A stretch of 64,000 bases of DNA from Bacteriovoracaceae bacterium. GTDB taxonomy: Bacteria; Bdellovibrionota; Bacteriovoracia; Bacteriovoracales; Bacteriovoracaceae. Shown piece by piece: positions 9,947 through 19,242 of this stretch. Location of the stretch: NCBI GenBank assembly GCA_947441615.1, contig CANEUH010000011.1, positions 1 to 64,000 of the forward strand, written 5' to 3'. The notes under the pieces are model-generated. The model was given only the letters and a program-made list of their open reading frames with translations. It was not told the DNA's origin and ran no database searches. Position 1 is the first letter of the stretch, and the number at the start of each line of letters is the position of its first letter. The position numbers and the translations under genes were made by a program.

Positions 9947-10709
9947 TGAGCTTTGCTCTTAATTTTCCCGCATCAGTTCCACCGTCGATCACCTTTTGAA
10001 AGCTACCCTCACGCCAATGATCCAAAATGGCCTTTGTTACCCCACCTTTTGAAGTCACAGAATCGATGAGACTTTGAAGAGATTTCTCTTTGTTAATTGA
10101 AATCCCTGCACCTTGAAGGACCAATGAAGAGAGGACTTCTCTTTCGGTCACTCCGAGAGACTTAAAAGATCTAGAGAGACTCAAAGCAAATTCGTAAAAG
10201 AGGGCCGGACCAGAGCCTGTTAAAAGAGTGAGTTCTTCGAGCTCTTCATCGTTTACAACCATCACTTCACCTAGAACGGAGAAAAGTGACTTGTACGTTT
10301 GAAGTTTTGAATTTGCAGAGAATGATGAAAGAAGAATGACACCTGAGTTATACTCCACAGGAAGGTTAGGCATCATTCTTATCAAGGATTTTACTCCAAG
10401 AGTTTTTATCTGTTCTTCCTCCGGCAAAGCCGCGAGAAGGCTCACAAATAACTGATCCTGAAACTTATTCCCAATTAGCTCTTTGACTTCATGGAGCTGC
10501 TGAGGTTTGCAACCCAATAGAACCCAATTGACTGAGCTCACTTCGCTCAAACGGGAGATAGATTTTGCACCCACTAAATGAGCTAAGCTCTTTGCTGACA
10601 CTCCAGATGGTGAAAAAATAGTCCAGTCACTGAGGTCCTCGCCAGAGTTCTTTAGACCCTTTAAGATCGCCCCAACCATTTTCCCTGCACCTAGAACTAA
10701 AACACTCAT
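9924..10709 (-). CDS. proC: pyrroline-5-carboxylate reductase
   Basis: MSVLVLGAGKMVGAILKGL, RMMPNLPV, LTGSGPALFYEFA, TSKGGVTKAILD. Confidence 0.92.
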   Translation of the reverse strand: MSVLVLGAGKMVGAILKGLKNSGEDLSDWTIFSPSGVSAKSLAHLVGAKSISRLSEVSSVNWVLLGCKPQQLHEVKELIGNKFQDQLFVSLLAALPEEEQIKTLGVKSLIRMMPNLPVEYNSGVILLSSFSANSKLQTYKSLFSVLGEVMVVNDEELEELTLLTGSGPALFYEFALSLSRSFKSLGVTEREVLSSLVLQGAGISINKEKSLQSLIDSVTSKGGVTKAILDHWREGSFQKVIDGGTDAGKLRAKLIKDSLRN

Positions 10710-13700
10710 GCGTTTAACTCCAAAGGAGCTCCGTGCCTCATGGTATTAATCGCCATAGACCGGACCCAGACAAATTGATCCAGAACCTGTGAAGGATTAG
10801 TTGTAGAAACTCCATCAACATCAGAAAGGATCAATCGCATACTTTCATTAAGTGCATTCCCTTCTAAAATTGAGCTATAGACCAGATCTCTGAATTGAAC
10901 ATAGTCCCCGGCAAAAATAAAGCTATAGATGGAGTCCTTTAAAACATCTCTGAGGGATTCCGGAGAAATGAGTGAGCAATCAATATTTGTTTTTGAAAAA
11001 CCCGACTTCCACGTAAGATCTAAAATAGATCTCCATGAGCGATAAGAATCTTCAGTTAAACAAGCGACTGAAACCCCAGAACCAAGAGCAAGAGCACCAA
11101 AAAGATAATGAATTGATTTTATACTTGGGTGACTTGAAACAGCGACAAACAATCCAGCGTCTTTCACGATGGATTTATCATTGTAGCTGAGTTGCCCTGG
11201 GATAACAAAATTAAGATGCTTTCCATGAATAAAATGACCCAGATTTGATTTAATCCAGTCAATAAATTGAGAAAGTTCTGCTTTCTCCTTTTCACTAACC
11301 TGCCCAGTAATCACTTCAAACTGCTCAAGAAACGATCGTCCAAAATGCTCAAACCTCGAGACTCTGCCAGAAACTGAAATGAGTGAGGGTCTTGGAGAAA
11401 GGAGTTTATAACCCGAGTCCTTTGCCCACGTAACATCTAATTTCGGTAGTGTACTTGATAAAAAGAAATGAAATTCTTTCAAATATTCATTTCCACCGGC
11501 CTTGGGGCCAGTCCCTGACATTTTAAAACCACCAAATGGTTCAATCGCTACACGTGCACCAGTATTTGGCCGATTGACGTAAATATTTCCGGCCCTCAAG
11601 AACTTTAATAGGAAATCAATATCATCTTGAGACTGGGAGTAGATACCACCAGTGAGGGCGTATTCAGTCCCATTAAATAACTCAATCGCCTCGATGAGTG
11701 ACTCATATTCAGTCAAATGAATGACCGGCCCGAATATCTCACGTTGGGCCCAAGATTCTTTTTTTCTTGCTTGATGAGGAGGTATTTCAAAAAGAGCTGG
11801 CCCAACACAGAAACCTGGAAGCTTTTCAAATGAACGATCAATTAAAATTTTTCCATGATATCTAATGGCCTCGTCTTTAGCTTCTTCAACGGCTTTTCTC
11901 ACTCGGTCCTGGTCTTCTTTCGTGATAAGAGGATTCACAGAAGTTGCCGGATCTAGGGACTCACCTACCTTTAAATCTTTTATCGCCTGAACTAGCCTAG
12001 TCACAAGAGCTTCTTTGACCTCTTTATGAACTATAACCCTAGAGGCAGCAGAGCATTTTTGACCAGAGTGTCCAAAGGCCGCATAAAGAATTCCAGAAAT
12101 TGTTTCATCAAGTTCACAATTATTAGTGACGATGATGGCATTTTTTCCACCCATTTCTGTAATAATTTTCTTTTGCATCGGAACTTGCTGACTGTAGTGA
12201 TTAATAATATTTTTTGCGGCATGCTTATAAATCCAAGTTCCAACATTTTTCGAACCAGTAAAAACAACTCCAGCAGTTCTATCGTGAGAAACAAGTGGGG
12301 CACCTACAATCTCTCCGTCTCCGAGGACAAGATGAAAAATATCTTTAGGAACTCCGGCATCCAAAAGTAATTTATGTAATTCTATGGCGATTAGTGGTGT
12401 TTGTTCGGCTGGTTTTAAAATAACTGCATTTCCGGCCACCAACGGTGCCACGCACATTCCGCATGGAATCGCTAAAGGAAAGTTCCAAGGTGCAATAACT
12501 GAAATAACTCCACGATTGATAAATTTGTCATGAGATAATTGAAGAGAGATTTCTTGTCTGGCGTAAAAATTAATGAAATCGATCGCCTCATCCACGTCTG
12601 CCAAGGCCTCAGTCATGGTCTTGCCGGCCTCGAACATCATCAAAGCAGAAAGATAATTTCGTTTTAAAAGCATTAAATCTGCGGCTTTTAGGAGAACTGA
12701 GATCCTATATAATGAAAGGGTTTGTTTTCCCCACCAACTCTCCTTTAGAGCTCCTTCAGCTTCCTCAACGGCCCTAACGGCTTCAGAATTTGTACTTTCA
12801 ACAATGGACCCCAAAATGAGATCAGGTCTTGAGCTACAAAAAATCTTTTTCCCTGGAGAGTTTTGAAAATCATTTTGTTTATCTATAAATGAATTTGTTA
12901 GTTTTAAAATCTCACTTTCAAGAGCAAGGCATTCCTCTTTAACATAAAGCTTAAGGGGCCTAACTGGAGAAAAGTCACTTTTTAACTGAGTAATGAAAGA
13001 GTCTAGTTGAATTTTTCCATCTTTCTTTTTGGCCTTATGAGTTTCAACTGGCGAAATAAGTCCACTTGCCTTCTGGTGGGACCTCATGATGGAAAGAACG
13101 CCCACTTGGGATGAATTCTCCATGATTCTTCTTACAAGGTAGGCCATACCAACGAGCAAATTCCCTATTGGCATATAGTTTCTCGTAGGCCACCCCATCT
13201 TAGCTAGTCCGTGAGACAAAGCTTCGTATGTCATGTGAAGACATTGATGCTCAATAACTGGCGATTGAGGAAAACGAAGCTCTCTGACAGCTTCAACAAA
13301 TGCGTGATCTTGAAGATTATGTGAGCCAATCGCTAATTGAATATAGTCATGATGTTTAAGAGCAAGGTAGGAAATTTGTCTAAAATGAAGATCTGACTCT
13401 TCTTTGTTTAAAAATTGAGGAGGAGTAAACTGATGGGCCTCACCTTCAATGGTTTCAGCATCCCAGTAAGCTCCTTTAACGAGACGGATCGGCATTCTCA
13501 AATTTCTTTTCTTCGCTAATTCAACGACATCAAGTAAGTGCTTTGATCCATCTCTCAAATACCCTTGAACCACAATCCCCGTTTGTGAATAATCTTTTAG
13601 ATCATTTGTTTCAAGGAGGACTTTTCCAAAGATTTGAAGCACTAGATCTCTGTAGTGATAATGTTCAGCATCTACGTTGATAAAAACTTCTTCTCTTTTC

Positions 13701-14863
13701 GCCTCTTGAAGAATTCTTCTTAATCGAGGTGCCACTTTAGCATATGTTGCCTCGAAGGCCTGTGGTCTAAAGTCATGTGAAAGGGCAGAAACTTTGATTG
13801 AAACGTGAGCATTATAAATGCCCGCCTTATTTTTTTCACCACGAGGGATATGATGTTTTAAACCATGAATAAGCTGTAGAACTTTTTCAAAATATTCATC
13901 GGCTTCTTTTGCCGAGACAACAAGTTCCCCAAGTTGATCTAGAGTTGCTTCACGTCTAGTGTCTCTTAAATTTTTAATTGTTTCATGAGAGGTATTAATA
14001 CTTTCGCCAGCAATAAATCTCTTCGCCATCATACGAACTAAAAATCTAACGACTGTCGCTAAAAAGGCTGCCGGTAGAAAACTTGCGACTTGTAGGCCAA
14101 GACTAAAAACAATTGTTAAGTAAAGAGGTAACTGTCTTGTTCCTCTTTTCTTTTGAAGAGAAATCGATCTAGAGTCATCAAGAAGTCTTCGAAGACTTTC
14201 AATTAAATTCCTCTTAACTTCTCTTCCGTGCTTATCATGATCAAGTGAAGGAAGAAGGGCCAAAAACTTCAATAAGTGAACTCGAATAAGATCATACTGA
14301 GCAGTTAACGTTAAACCGAAGTCAGAGACTTTCTCAAAAGCACTGGAGCGGTAGTCGCCAACTTTTTTTACCAATTGCTTTAAAATAATTCTTGATTGTT
14401 CATCAACATCTGACCACTGATCCTTATCTAAGAAATTAGGTAGATCATTTTTAGCGGAAATGATTTCAATTTCAGTTGGGAAATTAACTGGTGAAAGGGA
14501 GCTAATTTTCTCAACATGATCCTTAAGGGTAAAAAATAATTTATCAATATCTTGATCAATCTCAACTGAGTTCACCTCATGGAGCTTTAGAAGGGCCAGT
14601 TCTCTGGAAAGTCTTCTCGTGCCGATGTAAATTGATTTTTCTTCAGGCTTAATGGCGCAAAGAAAAGGGAATCCATTCAGGATAACTTCACGTCTAAATC
14701 CTGCCCCCAAATTCTTATTTCCAATAAGTTTTATTAATTGATCAATTTCAAAATTTAGCTGACCTTCTGGAAAAAGAATAAACTCAAATTCCTCATAAAA
14801 TGAAATCTGCCAAAGATTATGAACAACTCTTTTCTTAACAAAGGGAACACCTTTAGTACTCAC
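10706..14863 (-). CDS. putA: bifunctional proline dehydrogenase / P5C dehydrogenase with C-terminal extension
   Basis: PRODH motifs (NVDAEHYHYRDLVLQIF, IRLVKGAYWDAE, ATHN-like IGSHN) and ALDH motifs (VIAPWNFPLAIP, ITEMGGKNAIIV, GHSGQKCSAASR). Confidence 0.95.
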   Translation of the reverse strand: MSTKGVPFVKKRVVHNLWQISFYEEFEFILFPEGQLNFEIDQLIKLIGNKNLGAGFRREVILNGFPFLCAIKPEEKSIYIGTRRLSRELALLKLHEVNSVEIDQDIDKLFFTLKDHVEKISSLSPVNFPTEIEIISAKNDLPNFLDKDQWSDVDEQSRIILKQLVKKVGDYRSSAFEKVSDFGLTLTAQYDLIRVHLLKFLALLPSLDHDKHGREVKRNLIESLRRLLDDSRSISLQKKRGTRQLPLYLTIVFSLGLQVASFLPAAFLATVVRFLVRMMAKRFIAGESINTSHETIKNLRDTRREATLDQLGELVVSAKEADEYFEKVLQLIHGLKHHIPRGEKNKAGIYNAHVSIKVSALSHDFRPQAFEATYAKVAPRLRRILQEAKREEVFINVDAEHYHYRDLVLQIFGKVLLETNDLKDYSQTGIVVQGYLRDGSKHLLDVVELAKKRNLRMPIRLVKGAYWDAETIEGEAHQFTPPQFLNKEESDLHFRQISYLALKHHDYIQLAIGSHNLQDHAFVEAVRELRFPQSPVIEHQCLHMTYEALSHGLAKMGWPTRNYMPIGNLLVGMAYLVRRIMENSSQVGVLSIMRSHQKASGLISPVETHKAKKKDGKIQLDSFITQLKSDFSPVRPLKLYVKEECLALESEILKLTNSFIDKQNDFQNSPGKKIFCSSRPDLILGSIVESTNSEAVRAVEEAEGALKESWWGKQTLSLYRISVLLKAADLMLLKRNYLSALMMFEAGKTMTEALADVDEAIDFINFYARQEISLQLSHDKFINRGVISVIAPWNFPLAIPCGMCVAPLVAGNAVILKPAEQTPLIAIELHKLLLDAGVPKDIFHLVLGDGEIVGAPLVSHDRTAGVVFTGSKNVGTWIYKHAAKNIINHYSQQVPMQKKIITEMGGKNAIIVTNNCELDETISGILYAAFGHSGQKCSAASRVIVHKEVKEALVTRLVQAIKDLKVGESLDPATSVNPLITKEDQDRVRKAVEEAKDEAIRYHGKILIDRSFEKLPGFCVGPALFEIPPHQARKKESWAQREIFGPVIHLTEYESLIEAIELFNGTEYALTGGIYSQSQDDIDFLLKFLRAGNIYVNRPNTGARVAIEPFGGFKMSGTGPKAGGNEYLKEFHFFLSSTLPKLDVTWAKDSGYKLLSPRPSLISVSGRVSRFEHFGRSFLEQFEVITGQVSEKEKAELSQFIDWIKSNLGHFIHGKHLNFVIPGQLSYNDKSIVKDAGLFVAVSSHPSIKSIHYLFGALALGSGVSVACLTEDSYRSWRSILDLTWKSGFSKTNIDCSLISPESLRDVLKDSIYSFIFAGDYVQFRDLVYSSILEGNALNESMRLILSDVDGVSTTNPSQVLDQFVWVRSMAINTMRHGAPLELNA

Positions 14864-14971
14864 AATCGCCTCCGGATAAAATTATCCACAATCTACCCGC
14901 AAAAAGTCTTTCAGCAAAGACTCGATTAAGGAGAAATTGACTCCTTCTTTCATCAAGGCCTAGAATAAACT

Positions 14972-16108
14972 ATGGCCAAACTTTTATTATTAATCCTCAT
15001 ATCTAACTCCCTTCTTTGGGCCAGAGCGGAATACACCCTCCAAGACCTAGAGGCATTGGCGAAAGAAGGCTCTTATAAAGAGTTTTTTGAACATGCCCTA
15101 GATATCCGGCCCAGTGAGAGACAAGACAACTGGAAATCGATGGTCTCTAGAATGGGGGATGAAATTGGCACGAAAGTCCTTGAAAATTCTGAAATCGAAA
15201 GAAAAGACTTTTTAAAGATTGAAGAACTCTATACATGGCCAGCACTTAAAAGTGATGACGTTTTTAAAGTTAGGCGTCAGGAAATTGGCATTAATTACCT
15301 AAGAAAATGTTTGAAAACAGAGACTCCTTGCTGGAGTGATTTTAAAAATTTCTGGGAAAAAGATAAAGAAAACCCAGAAACTGCTTTTAAGCTAGCGGAA
15401 CTGGCCCTAAATAAAGAAAGCTCTCCTGTTTCGACATGGAATCTCCTCGAAGTTTCCCTTAAAAGCCCATTAAGTGAATTTTATTGTAAAAAAGACTTCG
15501 TCATGAATGCGCTTTGGGGAAAAATTGAAATTGATTATATAAAACTCGGGACCGAGGGAGATCTCATGAAGAAGATCGACCAAACGGTACATCCAGACTG
15601 TCTTCCCACTCTCATTTCAGAAGCAAAAAATAGACTCAATAGGCCATTAAGAATTCAAGACAGAGAAATCGCCTATCAAATCCTGAAATCTCAAAGTAAG
15701 GCCGACGAGTCTCTCACTGATTTCTTTTACACTGTTTATTTATTAGATAATCCCGCTCAAGGGGAGTTATTTAACTATTCTTGGAATCGAATAAGAGAGC
15801 TAGGTGGAACGAATACAAGAAGAGAGAGAGTTTTAAAAAGACTTAAGTCTCTTGATCCTTTACCAGATGAGCTCTTCTCTAGCCTTGATGAAACAAAGAA
15901 AAGAGTTGTTCTAAAGCACTTCAAAACTTATTTTCCAGAGTACCTCGACTTCTATAGTCAACAATGTATCAAGTTTTACTCTGGCAAAGGCTCCTTCCCC
16001 CAAGGAAATCCAACCATTCATTGCCAGGAATTAATGTCTTCTGAGTTGGCACCCAGTATTTTAGATGATTTCACCATCAAAAAATTCCAAGACGCTCGTA
16101 AAATTTAA
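14972..16108 (+). CDS. secreted hypothetical protein
   Basis: Signal peptide MAKLLLLILISNSLLWARA; no recognisable domain. Confidence 0.6.
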   Translation: MAKLLLLILISNSLLWARAEYTLQDLEALAKEGSYKEFFEHALDIRPSERQDNWKSMVSRMGDEIGTKVLENSEIERKDFLKIEELYTWPALKSDDVFKVRRQEIGINYLRKCLKTETPCWSDFKNFWEKDKENPETAFKLAELALNKESSPVSTWNLLEVSLKSPLSEFYCKKDFVMNALWGKIEIDYIKLGTEGDLMKKIDQTVHPDCLPTLISEAKNRLNRPLRIQDREIAYQILKSQSKADESLTDFFYTVYLLDNPAQGELFNYSWNRIRELGGTNTRRERVLKRLKSLDPLPDELFSSLDETKKRVVLKHFKTYFPEYLDFYSQQCIKFYSGKGSFPQGNPTIHCQELMSSELAPSILDDFTIKKFQDARKI

Positions 16109-16118
16109 ACTGAGTCAT

Positions 16119-16157
16119 AAAAAAAAAGGGCCATCCGAAGATGGCCCTCTTTTTTAT
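16119..16157. terminator. bidirectional terminator
   Basis: agggccatc-cgaa-gatggccct stem (16127-16148) flanked by an A-run on the left and T-run on the right, between convergent genes; minus-strand loop is cUUCGg. Confidence 0.9.
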
Positions 16158-16175
16158 AAACAATCTTCTTAAAGA

Positions 16176-16619
16176 TTACTTAAGGTGATTAGAAACAAGT
16201 TTTGTCATTTCGAACATAGTCACTTGTTTTTTACCGCCGAAAACAGCTTTTAACTTGTCATCAGCATTGATTGCACGACGGTTTTTAGCATCTTGAAGGT
16301 TGTTCTTCTTGATGTACGCCCATACTTTCTTCATAACTTCTGTACGTGGAAGAGCAGAAGCTCCTACGATCTCAGCAAGCTCTTTAGATGGGTTAAGAGG
16401 CTTCATGAAAGCAGCATTCGGCTTACGAGCCGTTTTCTTCTTTGGAGCAGCAACTTTTTTAGCTGTAGCTTTTGGAGCAGCAACTTTCTTAGCTGTAGCT
16501 TTTGGAGCAGCAACTTTTTTAGCTGTAGCTTTCTTAGCAGGAGCAGCTTTCTTAGCAGTTGCTTTTTTAGCTGTAGCTTTCTTTGGAGCAGCAGCTTTTT
16601 TTGTTGTCTTCTTGGCCAT
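16176..16619 (-). CDS. SWIB/MDM2-domain protein with histone H1-like Lys/Ala tail
   Basis: N-terminal KKATAKKVAAPK repeats; C-terminal FMKPLNPSKELAEIVGASALPRTEVMKKVWAYIKKNNLQDAKNRRAINADDKLKAVFGGKKQVTMFEMTKLVSNHLK. Confidence 0.93.
   Translation of the reverse strand: MAKKTTKKAAAPKKATAKKATAKKAAPAKKATAKKVAAPKATAKKVAAPKATAKKVAAPKKKTARKPNAAFMKPLNPSKELAEIVGASALPRTEVMKKVWAYIKKNNLQDAKNRRAINADDKLKAVFGGKKQVTMFEMTKLVSNHLK
16441..16530. repeat. 3 x 30-bp tandem repeat inside the SWIB/H1-like gene
   Basis: tttggagcagcaacttttttagctgtagct three times, one mismatch in copy 2. Confidence 0.95.
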
Positions 16620-16674
16620 AAAATTCCTCCGTCTTAAATTGGGACTCTCGAGTTCCCTTTGGTTTGTATTGGCT

Positions 16675-17127
16675 TTATAGAACTTTTACCCATTCGATAA
16701 TATTATTACTAATTCCAAAAGCATTACCCGTTCTCTTATATCCATGGCTCTCATTAAGAGCAATCATCCGGAAATTATCCACAGGACAATAATTAATAAG
16801 TTTGTGTATCTGAGATCTTTTTGCTTCTTCTTCGTAAAAATTCTTAATCTGATGTGAAAAACCATTCCCCTGAAAAGCCATCTTAATCGGAGTATTCTTA
16901 GTAAAGAGGGTGTCCCCATCCTTTTTCATCAGAACAGCGGCAACAATCTCATCATCAGTCATTACTGAGAATAATTTCCAACCGGTTTTAAGTTCTCTTT
17001 TAAGGTTATCTAGGGACCAAGAAAAATCTTGGGTATCTGTAAAGGCCTGGATATCAAACTTTGAGAGATTGACGACTTCTTCTTCTTTTTTGGCCTCTTT
17101 AAAAACTAACGATTTTATTTCTTCCAT
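16675..17127 (-). CDS. GNAT-family acetyltransferase-like protein
   Basis: SVMTDDEIVAAVLMKKDGDTLFTKNTPIKMAFQGNGFSHQIKNFYEEEAK...ALNESHGYKRTGN has a GNAT-like layout. Confidence 0.6.
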   Translation of the reverse strand: MEEIKSLVFKEAKKEEEVVNLSKFDIQAFTDTQDFSWSLDNLKRELKTGWKLFSVMTDDEIVAAVLMKKDGDTLFTKNTPIKMAFQGNGFSHQIKNFYEEEAKRSQIHKLINYCPVDNFRMIALNESHGYKRTGNAFGISNNIIEWVKVL

Positions 17128-17207
17128 TTTCTACTTTTGAATAATTGTCTTAAAAGCTCTAGTTGTATTGTAACGAAAAAAAAATCATTTTATCAAACAC
17201 ATTTTTT

Positions 17208-17864
17208 CTAGGATTCAGGGATGAAGTTTAAATTCTCATCCTGAAAGGCCTCGACCCCAAGTAAATGAAGCTCTTCAAACAGCTCTTTTTCTTTCTGAGA
17301 ACCGTAAGGGGCATTGATATAAACGGTCATTCCTTCAACGTCAACCAGCTCAGGAGAAGCCGTATCTCGGTATAATGTAAGAATTAAAGGCGAATTTAAA
17401 AAAGCCCTAATCTCTTTAATTTTATCAGCTAATTTGAGATCTCTAAATGGGCCGTTTTCCGAATGAAAAGAGTAATCTTTTGAAACAGGTTTCCTGGTCA
17501 ACGTTTTTAGCCACTGAAAGACTTTTTTGAGATAAATATCATCATTTTCTGTCATCTCCTCAAGGGAAGCTTCAGAATTTTTATCACGCAAATACGCTTC
17601 AAGCTCTCTTAAAGAAAATGTATCCAATTTACTCATTGGCCGATTAATCAAAAGACTGGCCATAGATTCGAATAACACTTTTGTTACATCATCAATGGGA
17701 CCAAAAAATGACAAATTTTTGACGATTTCATTTTCTAACTCCATGTCAAAGTAGAGATCAGGACCACTTCCGGGGAATTTCTTCATCCCTGGCCCAATTG
17801 TTTCTTTATAATAACGAAGGTTCTCTAAAAGCTTTTTCGCCCGAATCGACTTTACAACACCCAC
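17208..17864 (-). CDS. hypothetical protein
   Basis: 218 aa ORF, no motif recognised. Confidence 0.5.
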   Translation of the reverse strand: MGVVKSIRAKKLLENLRYYKETIGPGMKKFPGSGPDLYFDMELENEIVKNLSFFGPIDDVTKVLFESMASLLINRPMSKLDTFSLRELEAYLRDKNSEASLEEMTENDDIYLKKVFQWLKTLTRKPVSKDYSFHSENGPFRDLKLADKIKEIRAFLNSPLILTLYRDTASPELVDVEGMTVYINAPYGSQKEKELFEELHLLGVEAFQDENLNFIPES

Positions 17865-17913
17865 AACTTTATCCTCCTACTCAATATGCTCGTTACAGGC
17901 TAAAATAAGATTT

Positions 17914-18540
17914 ATGAAATTACCATCTGAACTAAAAGATAAAAGCGAATGGGTTTTTTTGGGTCCCATGGGCCCTGAGATTCCAGATGCCCTTTCTCTC
18001 CATCCCCTCATTTGTATTGATGGTGGGGCCCATTTTTCAAGAAATGCTGACATCTGGGTCGGTGATAAAGATTCTTTTCATGGAGAAATTGTTTCAAAGC
18101 ATATTTTTAAGTTTTCAGTTCAAAAAGATAAATCAGACCTCTCTCTCGCCTTTGACTTATTAAGTGATTCTTCTCCGAAAACTCTTCATCTCTGGGGATT
18201 TCTTGGCGGAAGAAAAGATCACGAAATCTTTAATCTAGGTGAAGCTTTAAATTTCTTAGATAAAACTCCCGAATCCCAAGTTAGGTTCTATGACCACAAT
18301 GGGAAATTGGCCTTTCATTTAATTTCTGAAGGCCTATGGAAATTTAGTCACCAGGGCCTATTTTCAATTGGGTGTCTAAGGACTGTGGAGCTCAAGATCA
18401 CTGGAAAGTGTGACTATCCAATTCATAAACGCACACCCATTTCACCATTGTCTAGTCACGGACTATCTAATGTCGCCCAGGGTGAAATTGAAATCGACAC
18501 TTCAGGGCCAGTCTTTATTTATTATCCGGAGGATATCTGA
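17914..18540 (+). CDS. thiamine pyrophosphokinase-like protein
   Basis: CIDGGAHFS...DIWVGDKDSF...DKSDLSLAFDLL...GGRKDHEIFNLGEAL follows the TPK motif order. Confidence 0.72.
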   Translation: MKLPSELKDKSEWVFLGPMGPEIPDALSLHPLICIDGGAHFSRNADIWVGDKDSFHGEIVSKHIFKFSVQKDKSDLSLAFDLLSDSSPKTLHLWGFLGGRKDHEIFNLGEALNFLDKTPESQVRFYDHNGKLAFHLISEGLWKFSHQGLFSIGCLRTVELKITGKCDYPIHKRTPISPLSSHGLSNVAQGEIEIDTSGPVFIYYPEDI

Positions 18541-19208
18541 GAGCAAATTATCTAGATTCACTCAGAGGAATGGCAGTCATTTGGATGGTGATTTTTCACA
18601 CCGCCTATGACCTAAACATGTTTCAATTTGTAACTTGGGATTTTTCGACTGGATTTTGGTTCGCCTTTCCTAGGGTCATTGCATTTACTTTTTTATTTTG
18701 TGTTGGAGTTTCACTAAATTACACTCATCGCCCTCGGATTAACTGGGGCCCATTAATAAAGCGAAGTCAAAAACTAGGCTTGGCGGCCATCATTATTAGT
18801 GTCAGCACTTATCTTATGTTCCCTTCAAATTGGATTTATTTTGGAACCCTTCATTGTATCTTTGCTGGCTCCATCCTTGGTGCGCTGCTTGTAAACAAGC
18901 GCAAACTCGCCCTCTTGATCTTGATTTTAATTTTAATCGGCCAGTACTATTTTAATTTCGACATCAAATGGGTCTCCTCTCTTACAAAGAGGCAATCCAT
19001 GGACTTTATCCCTATCTACCCTTGGGTTTGGCCCATCTTATTAGGAATCTTGATTCAACCATTCTTGTCTAAGCTAGGTATTCTTCAAGGGATAAAACCT
19101 AACCGATATTTGAATTTTCTTGGACAAAACTCACTTAAAATTTATTTGATTCATCAACCGGTCATCTTTGGCCTTATTTGGGTGGTTAGACAGCTTCTGG
19201 TTAGGTGA
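18537..19208 (+). CDS. DUF1624/acyltransferase-like multi-pass membrane protein
   Basis: Frame continues upstream of ATG 18570 as RANYLDSLRGMAVIWMVIFHTAYDLN, the usual N-terminus of the family; candidate CTG start at 18537 after GGAGGA. Confidence 0.7.
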   Translation: MRANYLDSLRGMAVIWMVIFHTAYDLNMFQFVTWDFSTGFWFAFPRVIAFTFLFCVGVSLNYTHRPRINWGPLIKRSQKLGLAAIIISVSTYLMFPSNWIYFGTLHCIFAGSILGALLVNKRKLALLILILILIGQYYFNFDIKWVSSLTKRQSMDFIPIYPWVWPILLGILIQPFLSKLGILQGIKPNRYLNFLGQNSLKIYLIHQPVIFGLIWVVRQLLVR

Positions 19209-19242
19209 CAATCTCTCACCAACGTGAGAAATTACCCGCCAA

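Noticed and set aside
12026-12370. ORFs antisense to or out of frame with putA
   Set aside because: Lie wholly inside the conserved ALDH coding region; no domain.
16441-16530. Tandem repeats considered as a CRISPR-like array
   Set aside because: Repeats are contiguous with no spacers and are coding repeats.
16293-16680. Phe/Ala/Ser-rich plus ORFs opposite the SWIB gene
   Set aside because: Antisense translation of the Lys/Ala repeat tail; low complexity artefact.
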